Assembly (NCBI GenBank): GCA_030220185.1
Contig: JASPKZ010007426.1
Location: 185,001 to 249,000, forward strand
Length of the DNA stretch: 64,000 nt
DNA from: Diploptera punctata
Taxonomy: Eukaryota; Arthropoda; Insecta; Blattodea; Blaberidae
Direction of reading: 5' to 3'
Part shown: piece by piece, positions 45,331-56,610 of the stretch
Layout: every line of letters starts with the position of its first letter
How positions within the stretch are numbered: position 1 is the stretch's first letter
Program-made: the position numbers and the translations under genes
Notes under the pieces: generated by a model
Told to the model about the DNA's origin: nothing
What the model saw: the letters and a program-made list of their open reading frames with translations, nothing else
Databases searched by the model: none

Positions 45331-45464
45331 ATTATTATTTGTATTGTATTGTAAGCCCGTGTTTTCCCTTTACAGAGATTTAGGCGCTCTCCCCCTATAG
45401 GGGAGAATTTGTACCATATTAATTTAGTTACACTTGTTTTCGTATAGATGTCATTTTTGAGTGG

Positions 45465-45745
45465 TCCGTGGTCAGCGTTCCGCCTCATACTGACATCTAG
45501 GAAACCAAGGTAGTACTAGGACGGGAAAATTCGGTAAATTTTGCTTAGAGGCCTTTTCATTCAGGCTTAAGGATTTTTTACGAGCCTGAAAATCTTCAGA
45601 CTCGGGACCCACGGCTTAAAGTCCCTACCGGAGGACTTGCTCCTTGGATTTTTCCGTCCTAAAAAATCCATCGACCCCGGCCGGGTTTGAACCCGCGATC
45701 CTCGGGACCAGAGGCAAGGAGCATAACCACTAGTCCACCGCAGCC
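45465..45745 (-). repeat. SINE 5 copy with head
   Basis: Minus-strand head ggctgcggtggactagtggt, B-box-like gggttcaaacccgg. Body cctccggtagggactttaag. A match without head is at 6285-6600. Confidence 0.75.
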
Positions 45746-45801
45746 ATTATTATTATTATTATTAATATTATTATTATTAGTAGTAGTAGTAGTAGTAGTA
45801 G

Positions 45802-45848
<47 letters not shown>
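45746..45848 (+). repeat. (ATT)n(TAG)n array
   Basis: ATT units to 45777, then about 23 TAG units, one GAG interruption. Confidence 0.95.
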
Positions 45849-46221
45849 TTTAAGATATGATTTTGAAGATTTGGCGGTGGAATGGTATTGCTGTTTTAAG
45901 GGAAATGAAGTGTAAAAGTTGGTGTAGATGAGAAGCTGCATGGTCCACGATTCTTGTGAAACGTGGCTGCACGGTGTACGAAGGACATGCAACAAGAAAA
46001 CAATGAAGGTATTGTGCTATTAGCCTTCAAGAGTCGGAATGACCAGCACAAAATAACCGTACAAAATTGTCTCTAACAAAAAAAAATCCAATACGATGTA
46101 ACAAAAAAGTAAAAGAATAGATAGTCATTACAAAGCATTACGAAGAACCAAAATGGATTCTGATCAGCAGGAAAACACTCTTATATTCCAAATCAAGGTC
46201 TAAATTAAAAACACGTATGTA

Positions 46222-46560
46222 TATTTGAATATAACTGACTGACTGACTGACCCTGTAAAACCCGTAGGTTTATGGCCGCGCGAACATAAGGTCTCCATGT
46301 ATCCTTATCCTGAGCTAATGTTTTCCAAACATCCCCTCTATTATCTACTTCCCTCAAATTGTGTTTAATGTTATTCTCCCATCCCATTCTTGGTCCACCA
46401 ACTGCGCATTTTCCCTCTGGTTTTCCTACAAGAAGCTTCCATTCGTACCACATGTCCTGCCCCATGTATCTTCGAGACCTGACTGCTATTAATATATCTT
46501 GTTTCCCAATTTAGATCGTATAGGTCACTGTTTTGTAGTTTTCTCGTTCCATGATCATGG
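46222..46560 (-). pseudogene. LINE A copy
   Basis: Tail actgactgactgactg (reverse of (CAGT)n), then the AINLRV, VWKTLAQDKDTWRPYV and KLLVGKPEGKCAVGGPR regions on the minus strand. Confidence 0.85.
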
Positions 46561-46671
46561 TGTCGATTTAGACCAGTTTAAAAATCATACCCTATCGGGT
46601 CTTCAACAATTATCTTCCGGTTTGTCGCGTTTTGCCTTAATTAACTACTGTATGGCGTGCCCAATAATAAT

Positions 46672-46922
46672 CATAATCATCATCATCCGGTATCATGGCA
46701 GCTGCCGCCGTCTTCCGGAAACCGAACGCCATTCATCTCAGTCCATTCATTGATCTTCCTCCATTCCTCTGATATTCATAGCTGCTTGTACCCCTTCTAT
46801 CCAAGTTTTATTCGGTCTTCCTCTCTTCCTCCTTTCCATTGGGATCCATTCCATAACAATTTTAGGCAATCTTTGCTCTGGCATTCTTTTGACATGACCA
46901 TACCACTGCAATCTAAGAAAAA
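46672..46922 (-). pseudogene. LINE C copy
   Basis: RLQWYGHVKRMPEQRLPKIV, EWIPMERRKRGRPNKTW, GVQAAMNIRGMEEDQ on the minus strand, tail (ATG)n at 46672-46688. Confidence 0.85.
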
Positions 46923-46927
46923 GGACT

Positions 46928-47006
46928 TTGAAAATTGGCACATGGAATATTCAAGGCTGCAGAAATAAAATGGAGGAAGTAATTAAGGAAATAGATGCAA
47001 TGAAAC

Positions 47007-47009
<3 letters not shown>
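46928..47009 (+). pseudogene. LINE endonuclease start fragment
   Basis: LKIGTWNIQGCRNKMEEVIK and EIDAMK fit the start of the LINE AP-endonuclease domain (GTWNI/VQG). It adjoins a reversed LINE C end and runs into (AAT)n. Confidence 0.65.
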
Positions 47010-47101
<92 letters not shown>

Positions 47102-47155
47102 GTAATAATAATAATAGTAATAATAATAATAATAATTTGGTCTAGTAATAATAAT
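47010..47155 (+). repeat. (AAT)n array with drift
   Basis: About 30 perfect units then mixed AAT/AGT. Confidence 0.95.
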
Positions 47156-47289
47156 ATAACAATAATAGGATAATGGTAATCATAATAGTGATAATTATTT
47201 TAATGATAAAAGTAATAGTAATAGCAGTAGTGGTAAACAGCTATTATGGGTTGAAATTAAATAAAGTGACCGATTTTACATTACATATT

Positions 47290-47660
47290 TAGGAAGTATG
47301 ATAGTGAAGTATGGACGTTGCAACAGAAGGATATACAGAGACTTAGATCTGCTGAAATGAGATATCTTCGGAGGACTGCAGGATACACACTACTAGATCA
47401 CAAAAAAATGAAGACATCTTAGAAGAATTACACATGGAACCTTTAGAAAACAAAATTTCTGATTATAAGTCAAGATGGATGCAACATGTTCATCGAATGG
47501 AAGATCACAGGATACCCAAACAAATGTTAAGATATCAACCTGCAGGAAGAAGAAAAAGACCAGGACGTCCACTCAAAAGACTTCTGGATGGTGTTTCTCT
47601 TGAGGCCGAAACAGGTCAACAAATGGGCTAAATTCCTGAATGTACTGTGATGATATTTAG
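47290..47660 (+). pseudogene. LINE C-terminal remnant
   Basis: YDSEVWTLQQKDIQRLRSAE, MRYLRRTAGYTLLDHK, then MEPLENKISDYKSRWMQHVH, RMEDHRIPKQMLRY and RPGRPLKRLLDG. One frame shift near 47400. Confidence 0.8.
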
Positions 47661-47699
47661 GAAGTCGCATTTCATTACATGATTACCAAAAAGACATAT

Positions 47700-48075
47700 A
47701 TAAAAAATTAATAAAATACAACTGCTTAATGGCGAAGACATTTTGGAAAATCAATGCGAAAAGATATTCAACTCATATTTCATAATATAATATCTCAACC
47801 ATCTCTTTTATATGGTAGTGAATGTTGCGCACTACAACAAACTGATAAAAACAGAATCAACACATCAGAAATGAGAGTTCTACGGTCAATAACAAGTGTT
47901 ACCTTGAGAGACCAAATGAGGAGTGAGGATATTAGAACTCAATCGGGTGTTGATGAAATGTCTGCTAATTCCAGCTTCATCAACATAATTAGAGAAAGCA
48001 CTTTCCTAGAATGTCAGAACGTCGCTTTAAAAGAATGTTAAATTCTCATCCTGCTGGAAACACAGACTTTGGTGA
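47700..48075 (+). pseudogene. LINE C-terminal remnant
   Basis: LLYGSECCALQQTDKNRINT, SEMRVLRSITSVTLRDQ, RSEDIRTQSGVDE; then RFKRMLNSHPAG in another frame. It lies head to tail with the preceding remnant. Confidence 0.7.
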
Positions 48076-48176
48076 CCTAATCGCCGATGGTCAGATCAGT
48101 TCCAGTTGCCCACAGATGGGAATATACCCAAACCTGTGTTTTTGCCACAAGAAGAAGAAAGAAGAAGAGAGTACTC

Positions 48177-48267
<91 letters not shown>

Positions 48268-48572
48268 GTCTCGAGGTAGCGTGCTGCCTTGTCGCGCTGT
48301 GGGCCGGGTTCGATTCCCGGTCGGGACAGGCTCCTAGGTGAGGTTTTTTCGGGGTTTTTCCTCACCTGTAAGACAAATGTCAGGATGCTTATGGCCCAAC
48401 GGTTCCCGAAAATCATCATCATCCTTATCATTATCATCATCGTCCTTCACCGGTGCGGAAAGCAACGGAAAGCTACCACACCTATAATTTCCTAGTAAAA
48501 CTGCAAAGCATAGCATGAAAATGCTATGATTGCAGTGAAAGACCTGCTCTCTAGCAGAATTTCTATGAATGG

Positions 48573-48626
<54 letters not shown>
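48177..48626 (+). repeat. (ATT)n array split by SINE 1
   Basis: About 30 ATT units (48177-48267), SINE 1 (48268-48573), about 17 ATT units (48574-48626). The target duplication cannot be separated from the array. Confidence 0.9.
48268..48573 (+). repeat. SINE 1 within (ATT)n
   Basis: gtctcgaggtagcgtgctgc head, lacking a few 5' bases; ggttcgattcccgg B box; tail tatgaatgg. Confidence 0.9.
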
Positions 48627-48627
<1 letters not shown>

Positions 48628-49026
48628 GCTGCTTGCTCCAAATATATGTTACTGGAACTCGAGGGGAGAAATTGGTAGAGTAAATGATTAACTGTTGCTT
48701 GAGGTATGAGGAAGTTATGTGTGATGTTGGAATATTTGTGAGCTATGCAAATAATTAAGGTTTTGTGCAAGAGCTGACGTACACGTGAATACAGATGATA
48801 TCTGTGGCTAGAGTCCACTGCAATTACTTTTCCATCGTATTGATGACAATGCCATAGAGTTGCGTAATGAATTCCCAGCCAAAACTTGTGGCTAACTGCT
48901 GAATTCGTAATTTCATGTTTCCCTACTTCTGACAGGCTGTATCAATAATCCCGCCATAGAAACATTTTCACGTTCTGATTTGTAAAAAAAAAAAGAAACA
49001 AATTTAAATTGATCATACAGTATTAT
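48627..49026. other. unassigned sequence
   Basis: Nothing recognised between the (ATT)n array and the old LINE A copy. Confidence 0.3.
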
Positions 49027-49067
49027 GAAGAAATGGCTGTATTCAAATATCTAGGAACAATAATTAC

Positions 49068-49862
49068 TAGGACCGGGATGTTTATGACCTTAATGTTTAA
49101 AAAATGCCCTATAATATTCCCTTAAATTTTTCTTAAAATGACCTAAAACTGTAAAGAAATGACCTAACGAAAATAATAAATTTCGTAGTAATTAACTAAT
49201 TAATAATTATTGATCTATTAATTAGAAATGGTCTAAGACAAATAATGATTATTGATTGTGGTAACTGTTCTAAAACAATTCATGTTCTTAGTAGTAACCT
49301 AAAATAATTAAAAAATGATTATCACTAGGTTAATCTCATTTCTATTGAACTAATATGAAAAGTTATTAACTAAACATAGCCTACCTCAGTTGGCATTGCA
49401 ATACGCCATCATAATGATCCCTAAGTTATCAATAGTGAAGGATCGGCGGTTGTCAGATAACACTGTTTTATACGAGTACTTAAAGAAACTTCTCTCGACT
49501 TCCATAGATGTAATGGGTGCGTATTTTAAAAAAAATACGCGATGTCAGTGGCTATTAAATATTCGCCTTTATTTTTATCTGACATAAATTTTAATTTCTA
49601 ACTGCTTCCCCAATCCCTCCATTTACATTGTTTATACAATTTTCAACACTATTGACTTTTCCAATGAACATTTAACTATAGATTATTTAAAAACTGACGT
49701 AAAAATTACGAAAAGGAATAAAATGACCTAAAATTACTAATAAAATTTGTAAAATGACTTTATCAGAAAAATATGGAAAAAGTGCATTTTAATGGCCTAT
49801 AAGAACCATCGTCTCTGACAACTCGTAAAAAAATATGACATTTCATCGAAATCCGGGCCCTA
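49068..49862 (+). mobile_element. hAT-like non-autonomous element
   Basis: Inverted ends taggaccgggatgt and, reversed, tagggcccggattt. Flanking 8-bp repeats ataattac / ataatttc. Both fit the hAT superfamily. No coding motif inside. Confidence 0.6.
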
Positions 49863-49885
49863 ATAATTTCAAATAAGAATGAGAT

Positions 49886-50081
49886 ACTTACTTACTTACT
49901 CACTGGCACTATCGAACCCGTAGGTTCATGGCCGCGCGGACATAAGCTCTCCATACATCCCTATCCTGAGCTAATGCTTTCCAATCATTCCCTGTATAAT
50001 CTACTTCCCTCAAATCATAGTTAATGTTGTTATCCCACCTCATTCTTGGTCTACCAACTGGGCGTTTTCCCTCTGGCTTTC
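49886..50081 (-). pseudogene. LINE A 196-bp insertion with 14-bp TSD
   Basis: aataagaatgagat at 49872-49885 and 50082-50095. The minus strand carries the MNLRV to GKRPVGRPR part with a (GTAA)n tail. Confidence 0.95.
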
Positions 50082-50663
50082 AATAAGAATGAGATGCAGA
50101 AAGTAATTAAACATAGGCTCGATTCTAGAATGCATGCTATTATGCATTACAGGGGCTCTTGTCACAAGTTCTGTCAAAAAAGTTAAACTGAAAATATATA
50201 AAACAAAATATTCTTCCAGTTACATGGATTCGAAACATTGGACAGTTAGTTTAAGGGAGAATACTACATAAGTGAGCTCCGTGATCTTTATAGGAAACCA
50301 GGAATGATATAAACAGTAAAGTCTCGTAGACTGCGATGGGCAAAACATGTGTAACGATTGGGGAATGAAAGAGGGCATGGAAGCTTCTTTTAGGAAAACA
50401 GAGGAAAAGCGCCCAGATGGTATACCAAAAGTTGGGTGGGAAAATAACTTTAACCATGAACCGAGGAAAATATATTATACAGATGATTAAACAAATATTA
50501 GCTCAGATAGGGATGTATGGAAAGCTTATGTCCGCGCGGCCATGAACCTACAGGTTTGATAGTTCCAGTACATTAGTATTTGTTAGTTAATTAGTAGAAT
50601 AGTTTAGTATTAATATTTACACTTTACATGGCCCTATGCATTTATTTATTTATGAGGGCCACG

Positions 50664-50860
50664 CGAACACAAGCTTCTCATATATTCCTGTCCCTACTTA
50701 ATGTTTTGCAATCATCCCCTGTATAATTTACCTCCCTCAAATTATTATTGTTATTCTCCCACCTCATTCTTTGCTATCTACTGGCCGCTTTCTCTTTGAT
50801 GTTCCTGCAAAAAAGTTTCCATGTCTCTCTTTCGTTCTCTTTTCGTAACTTCATCATCAT
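50664..50860 (-). pseudogene. LINE A fragment, degenerate
   Basis: ccacgcgaacacaagcttct to ctactggccgctttctct; minus-strand LINE A C-terminal region, tail lost. Confidence 0.75.
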
Positions 50861-51261
50861 CACATTCTGTGGGACTTGAATTACTTTATTTTACTAAACT
50901 ATTTTAAATGAAAGCACAAGAGGATGTCTAAAGGTCTTAAAACTACAGCTAAATAAATGAATATAATCTAAATAACTAAATTTTTTACCGAGTTAGTTCA
51001 TCAGATTCATAATTCTGATTTAGCAAATTTCGTAGTAGTGAAGCTATTGAGGTTGTTTTCGTGAGAAGAGTTTTGAATTTTTGAACAGATCTTCACCGAT
51101 CCTATTTAGTAGACATCGAAAATGACTATAACCAAAATTTGAATATAGACCCTATCATTTAACGCTCTAACGGCTGAAATGTTTGTATGAACAAATCCAA
51201 AATTGCCATATAACATTTAATTAAAAAAGGAAAGTCATCGAGTTCGTTAACCAGTAAAATC

Positions 51262-51390
51262 GAACCATTAGGTGTAGGAGTTCATCTGAACAAAAAATTG
51301 AAAACAAACAAAAATTTTAAAATAGCTCTAACGCTAGCGGTCGCAATGTTTTACGTTTAACAATGAAACTCAGTATATACTGTTTAAATA
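51262..51390 (+). repeat. dispersed repeat (accattaggtgtaggagtt type)
   Basis: accattaggtgtaggagttc and actcagtatata; see 30672. Confidence 0.55.
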
Positions 51391-51529
51391 AACCGACTAA
51401 GGTATTCTCCGAAATAAGCAAAATCCAAGCATGAAAAATGTGGGTTTAACTGAAACCCAAAATTAAGAATTGTCTCTAGCAACCAAAAAAGGCGTTACAT
51501 TGAGAAATAATTATTTTTATTATCTCAGA

Positions 51530-51795
51530 AGTTAAAGATCGGTTAAAGAATGAAGATATAAGAACAGAGTTAAATTATATCCATTAAATGATCAAATCAA
51601 AGGATAGGCCTATAGAGAAAAATGGTTTAGACATGTAGAAAGAATGAACGTAACAAGGTTACCAGAAGCAGCATTTAACTACAAGCCAAGAGGTTCAAGG
51701 AATATAGGAATGCCAGTGAAAAGATGGACAGAACAACTGTGAGGCTGAACAGGCATTTTGCCTAGCCCGTGAAGTGAAGAAGAAGAAGATTTCAG
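51530..51795 (+). pseudogene. LINE C-terminal remnant with (GAA)n tail
   Basis: VKDRLKNEDIRTELNYI, YREKWFRHVERMNVTRLPEA, GMPVKRWTEQL and gaagaagaagaag. Confidence 0.7.
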
Positions 51796-52104
51796 AAGTA
51801 TTCTACTTTATCTCATTTTAAACCTTTTTTTATTGAAGACTTTCATCATATTATTGATTCGTTTCAATATATGCAATTTAATTAACCCCTAATTGGCAAT
51901 GTATGTTATAAGATGCATTAGTTTAATTTATTTAAACGCTTTAATAAAGTAATGAAAAAATTAATCGGTTTATAGTACCTATCATTTAAATTGGTGGTCA
52001 AATTATACAACAATATGCAAATAGATAATAACTAAGGCAAGGGTTTTAAATCACTAAAAGTTAAGATTGCAATACAGTTAGCATTCAATTGTTTTGTATC
52101 TGAA

Positions 52105-52850
52105 AACAAAAAAAGAACTATGGCATTTCAAGGGAAAATACCCATAGGAACTAAAATTGTATCAACAATATAATAGAGCAAGTTAATAACTTTACTTATC
52201 TTGGCTGCAGAAACTAATTCATCGTATACAATGTTTGTAATTAATTGTTTTGGATTCAAAGAAGTTAATACTTTTTTACCAATAGACTTTTTTTAACTTT
52301 CTGAATAATGTCCTTAACTATTTCATAATTAACATCTGCGTCTACTAGTGACCTTTCCTACGACACATGTAAAGACATAGACATAAAATTGGTCAAATTC
52401 CAAAAACTTACAGGAACAATAAAAAACACTCGTCTTCGAAAAGTACGCCCAGATACAATTTTAAAATTAAAAAAACAATGGCTCTTCCAACTCTACTTTA
52501 TGATTCTGAAACCTGAACTCTTATTATAGGCAAATTAAAAAGGATAGTAGCTGCAGAAATGAAGTTATTAAGACCTTTAATGGGTTATACACTTTCAGGC
52601 CACATGCGTAATTAAGATATCCGCAAGGCTCTCAACACAGCAGCAATAACTGAAACCATTCAAATAAACCAAAATAATTGGCATGGACATGTTCTTAGAA
52701 TGCCAAACAATAGACTACCTCTACAGCTATTGAACTACGGACCCACAGGACGAAGAGACCCGGGAAGACCTAAGAAGAGATGGAGGGATCAATTTCTATC
52801 CTGAAGCGGAACAGGCCAATGACCTAATTTATGACTGCAATTGATGATGT
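52105..52850 (+). pseudogene. LINE C-terminal remnant with an internal insertion
   Basis: FTYLGC near 52200 is separated from SYDTCKDIDIKLVKFQKLTG by about 140 bp of unrelated sequence. Then ALPTLLYDSET, AAEMKLLRPLMGYT, WHGHVLRMPNNRLPLQ and GRRDPGRPKKRWRDQ in broken frames. Confidence 0.7.
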
Positions 52851-52926
52851 ATGTGAAACCAAGACAAAAGACAGTCAGAAGTCTTACTTTAATTATTATA
52901 AATACTATATTGCATTCTCAACTTTT

Positions 52927-53277
52927 CCGATTCCGATTGAGGGTCTTTCCACTTTTCAGCGGTTGCCCTTTTACCAGCCGGCTGCTGGCCCTTCACATCC
53001 ACATGTGTCAATCACAAAGGTAGATGATCAACAGCCAGTGTAGGGGTGACATGTGGTTAGCATGTTGAGTCCCCCAGCCGTTATAGCTGGTTCCTCAACC
53101 TGGAGCCGCTACTTATTGTAGCTACCCAATTGCCTCACGATGCTGGGTGGGCACCGGTCCCATACTGGCCGAAATACCATGAGAAAATTTCTTCCCCCAT
53201 GGAGACTCGAACCAGCGCAAGTCCCGTAGCTCTACGCCAAGGCTTCCTACCTTAACCGCTCGGCTACGGCGCGGGAC
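52927..53277 (-). repeat. SINE 3 full-length with 14-bp TSD
   Basis: cattctcaactttt at 52913-52926 and 53278-53291. Head at right: cccgcgccgtagccgagcg-type; B box ggttcgagtctcc. Confidence 0.95.
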
Positions 53278-53291
53278 CATTCTCAACTTTT

Positions 53292-54135
53292 ACTACATTA
53301 AAATCCTTGCCCTTATAATTACATACTGTTATGCATGAATTGTCTTCACTGCAGTCCGGCTCTTTAAAGTAAGTTGGCATAAATAATGTAGCTTTTCCAA
53401 TTTAATAAAATAATTATATTCCGTAAATCAGCAAATAAGACATAAATTCGATTTGCCGAAGAATTCGTTTATTTTACGCAGTCTCTGCATGACAGACTAT
53501 TAATATTTATTAGGGCCCATATTCAAATAAGAAGTTTGTAGTATGAATACAGAGAGATGGTGAATCTATTTTATACACTCCCTGTGAGCATAATGAAACA
53601 GAATTCTCTGAATACCTTAGCGACATCATGAAAATGTAGAACCAAGACTGTATTAACCCAACTCTAATGAAAGTTGCATACATCTAATGTTATAGAATTC
53701 GCGGATATAGAAAAAAAGTTCAATATTTTCATCAGCCATGACTTGGGGAAGTGCCTGTTCCTTTAAAGTCTAATCCAATTTATGCGTGTCTCATCCTCTT
53801 TGACGCAGATGTGCAGCTTAAATGACAGTTTTATAAATGAAAACTTGATGAAAAAAATTAGCGTAAGGAAATGCTATTTGCATATTGCCTGTGAAAAGAA
53901 GTTGATTCTTTTAGCATGTTAAGAAATCTTATCTTAAAACATTTTGTAATTTTATACATCATTAAAAGAAATTCTGGGAATCGGGAATAGAAATCAGTTG
54001 GAGTTTCATTAAATGATTCTCGGAAGAGCACAGAAGTTTTATAGCACTGTGTATTCAGTCTTTTTTTCTTCAAGTCGAAGAAAATTGGCGGACAAGCTTG
54101 TCACTAAAATACTCTCTATAAAAAAGTACATCGTT
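53292..54135. other. unassigned sequence
   Basis: No recognised element. Confidence 0.3.
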
Positions 54136-54164
54136 CTTTGAGGCATCTATTAGAACATCTCTCC

Positions 54165-54405
54165 CGAAAACATCTGGTTAAAGAAATCAAAATGAAGTTG
54201 AACCAGACGGCTCTTGAGGAAACGACCTTTGAACTGAAAAGGAAAACTATTATTGGTACATGGAATGTCCAAATATTAATACGTAAAATGGGGAAAACTT
54301 GGTTGGAGGTGAAGAGGTTGGCCAATGATAGAACTAAATGGAGAAATTTAATTATGGCCCTATGCTCCAACTAGGAGCGAAAGGAAATGTTGATGATTAT
54401 TAGCA
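54165..54405 (+). pseudogene. LINE derivative joining ORF2 start to ORF2 end
   Basis: ELKRKTIIGTWNVQ (endonuclease start) runs within one frame into GKTWLEVKRLANDRTKWRNL and IMALCSN (a LINE C-terminal signature, compare 61868-62250). The whole endonuclease core and reverse transcriptase are missing. Confidence 0.6.
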
Positions 54406-54866
54406 ATTCTGGCAATCTTCACTTTTGTATGTTTTAAGATAGCTTATCTATTAAAAGTTATGGGGATTCTATGCCACCATGCTTCCAACATAAATTCAAA
54501 TAAATAAAAACGAATAAAAAAGCACAATTTATTTTTGCAGTATGTGAATAATTACCTGAGAAAAATATATATGTTGACTTTTTCAAAAAAAAAAATAAAA
54601 ATAAAAATTTCCTTAAAATAAATTGAGAAGTTGAGCTCGAAGTAATCTTAAGATCAGGATTTTTTAGCAATCAGTATATTACAATGCGACGTTGGGAAGT
54701 GATTTTTAAAGAAGCGAGGAAGTTATTAAACACCGAGCGATAACGAGGTTTATAATTTCCGAGATTCTGTAAAATACTTCACAAACATGCGCTGTACATT
54801 ATTTTTTGAACGATGGTGTTTTCAAAATAATAAATAATAGTAAAATAATATTTTTTGTTGGAAATA

Positions 54867-56184
54867 CGAGGGCGGATCGGAAAGTAACGCACAATAATTT
54901 TTTTAAAAAAGTTTAATAGTAAAAAAAAGGAAAAAATCACAAATGAACTTACATCTTTTACCTACTTTTCGACATAGTTACCAACTTTCTCAACACATTT
55001 TTCCCATCGTGTTACCAGTTTCAATATGCCCTGTTCGTAGAAGTCCGTTTGGTTGGAGTGTAGCCATCTGCGCACTGCTGATATCACTTCCACATCTGTC
55101 TCAAAGCGTTTGCCGGCCAGGAATTTCTTCATGGGACCAAACAGATGAAATTCCGATGGTGCAAGATCCGGACTGTATGGTGGATGCTGGAGCACCTCCC
55201 AACCAAATTCGGCGATTTTCTGACGAACGACAGCAGCAACATGGGGGCGAGCATTGTCATGAAGAAGTTTAACGTTAATGTTGTGACGTTTGTCACGAAT
55301 GGCACGACGCAACTTCACCAAAGTTTTAATGTAGGCCGCAACATTCACAGTGGTCCCGTGTTCAGCAAAGTCCACCAATAAAACACCATGCATATCCCAG
55401 AAAACTGTCACAAGCACTTTCCTGGCAGATTGAGTCACTTTGAATTTTTTCTTTACTGGGGAACCAGCATGTTTCCACTCCATTGATGCCTGCTTTGTTT
55501 CGGGCGTGTAGTGGTACGCCCACGACTCATCACCTGTGACGATTCCTTCCAGAAAGTCATGTCCTTGTGCGGTGTACCGCGTTAAGTGGTCCAAGCTTGC
55601 CATCATTCGCTGGCCCTTGTGATCGTCTGTCAGGTTCTTAGGCACCCAGCGAGCACTAACTTTACGGAATTTCAAATTTTCATGAACAATAGCGTACACC
55701 GCACCATAGGAAATGTTGAACTTCTGCGATAAGGCTCGCAGTTGCACACGCCGGTCGTTCAGAATTGCCGCCTCAATGCCTCTGACATTCTGCGGGATTG
55801 CTGCTGTTGTCGGCCGGCCGGAGCGTGGCGAATCACTAAGGTTCACGCGTCCCTCTTGGAAGAATGTGCACCACCTGGAGACATTGCTACGGTCCATACA
55901 ATCATCCCCATACACGCCACGCATGTCCCTGTGAATTTCACTGGGTTTATGCCCTTTGGCCCACAAAAATCGAACAACACTTCTCTGTTCCTCACAGGTG
56001 GACGACTGTAGCATGCGCGCCATCTTTGTTGCATAGTTCAAGCTTCTCTCGCAAGAGGTGCACCTGAGAAAAAATACCATCTGTAGTGAAAACTTCAAAC
56101 TATATCTCTGTGAAATTTCAACATTCTAGCTGCAATACAAAGGCAGAAAACAATTATTGTGCGTTACTTTCCGATCCGCCCTCG
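54867..56184 (-). mobile_element. full-length mariner transposon
   Basis: 1318 bp with perfect inverted ends starting cgagggcggatcggaaagta at both termini (over 30 bp) and TA on both sides (54865-54866, 56185-56186). Typical mariner length and layout, with one uninterrupted transposase ORF. The pre-insertion sequence survives at about 11919 in repeat Y copy 1. Confidence 0.95.
54962..56098 (-). CDS. mariner transposase, D,D34D family, uninterrupted
   Basis: Cut-and-paste transposase that would bind the TIRs and integrate at TA. The open frame has 378 residues; the likelier start is Met26 (56021-56023), giving 353, close to the usual 345-355. N-terminal helix-turn-helix (about 35-145), WVPKNL linker (151-156), first catalytic aspartate in VTGDESW (D190), second in LLHDNARPH (D281). 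The third position, normally D in APSDYH/F, is E316 in YSPDLAPSEFHLF (codon 55151-55153). The spacing of 34 residues is kept. From general knowledge of Mos1-type enzymes, D-to-E here is expected to abolish activity. No frameshift or stop, so the loss is recent or compensated. No host gene function is implied. Confidence 0.95.
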   Translation of the reverse strand: MKFSLQMVFFLRCTSCERSLNYATKMARMLQSSTCEEQRSVVRFLWAKGHKPSEIHRDMRGVYGDDCMDRSNVSRWCTFFQEGRVNLSDSPRSGRPTTAAIPQNVRGIEAAILNDRRVQLRALSQKFNISYGAVYAIVHENLKFRKVSARWVPKNLTDDHKGQRMMASLDHLTRYTAQGHDFLEGIVTGDESWAYHYTPETKQASMEWKHAGSPVKKKFKVTQSARKVLVTVFWDMHGVLLVDFAEHGTTVNVAAYIKTLVKLRRAIRDKRHNINVKLLHDNARPHVAAVVRQKIAEFGWEVLQHPPYSPDLAPSEFHLFGPMKKFLAGKRFETDVEVISAVRRWLHSNQTDFYEQGILKLVTRWEKCVEKVGNYVEK

Positions 56185-56610
56185 TATTTGCGTTCATTAT
56201 AAACAACTGACTAACGTTAACAATCTGGCCAATGTTTATACGGTAAATGCCGAAAATAATTTGAGACTACAGCAGGTCGTAACACCAATCAGGATTAAAA
56301 TGGCGACAGATACGAATTTATTGTTTTATATTGTTTCAAATAAAGTTCAGTTCATTTAAAATGCAGTGATTTGTTTCGTATAACGTATATTAACACTACC
56401 TTTCGGATATATTTTTGTACATACATTGTACGTAGTATACATAACGGGCAGTAGTTTTACTTCCCGCACTAGGTAAGTAATTTGTAATATTACAGTATAG
56501 TTATTTAGATATTTATAGGTTGCCAACTCCAAAATTTAGGAAATTGAATTTTCAATCATGGTCGCCATTGTTGTAAGTACGACAGAACGCATTATCGTGC
56601 AAAAAATGTG

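Larger units (their letters stand above)
49027..50575 (+). pseudogene. old LINE A copy carrying two insertions
   Basis: Pieces 49027-49067, 49863-49885 and 50082-50575 join in the LINE A order: AVFKYLGTI, then NKNEM, then VIKHRLDS, RLRWAKHV, VWKAYVRAAMNLQV and stop. Many indels show age. Confidence 0.8.
54680..56610 (+). repeat. dispersed repeat Y, copy 2, split by mariner
   Basis: 54680-54866 and 56187-56610 align in order with 11727-12320. Confidence 0.75.

Noticed and set aside
54962..56098. SETMAR-like host gene
   Set aside because: No SET domain; ORF sits exactly between mariner TIRs with TA on both sides.
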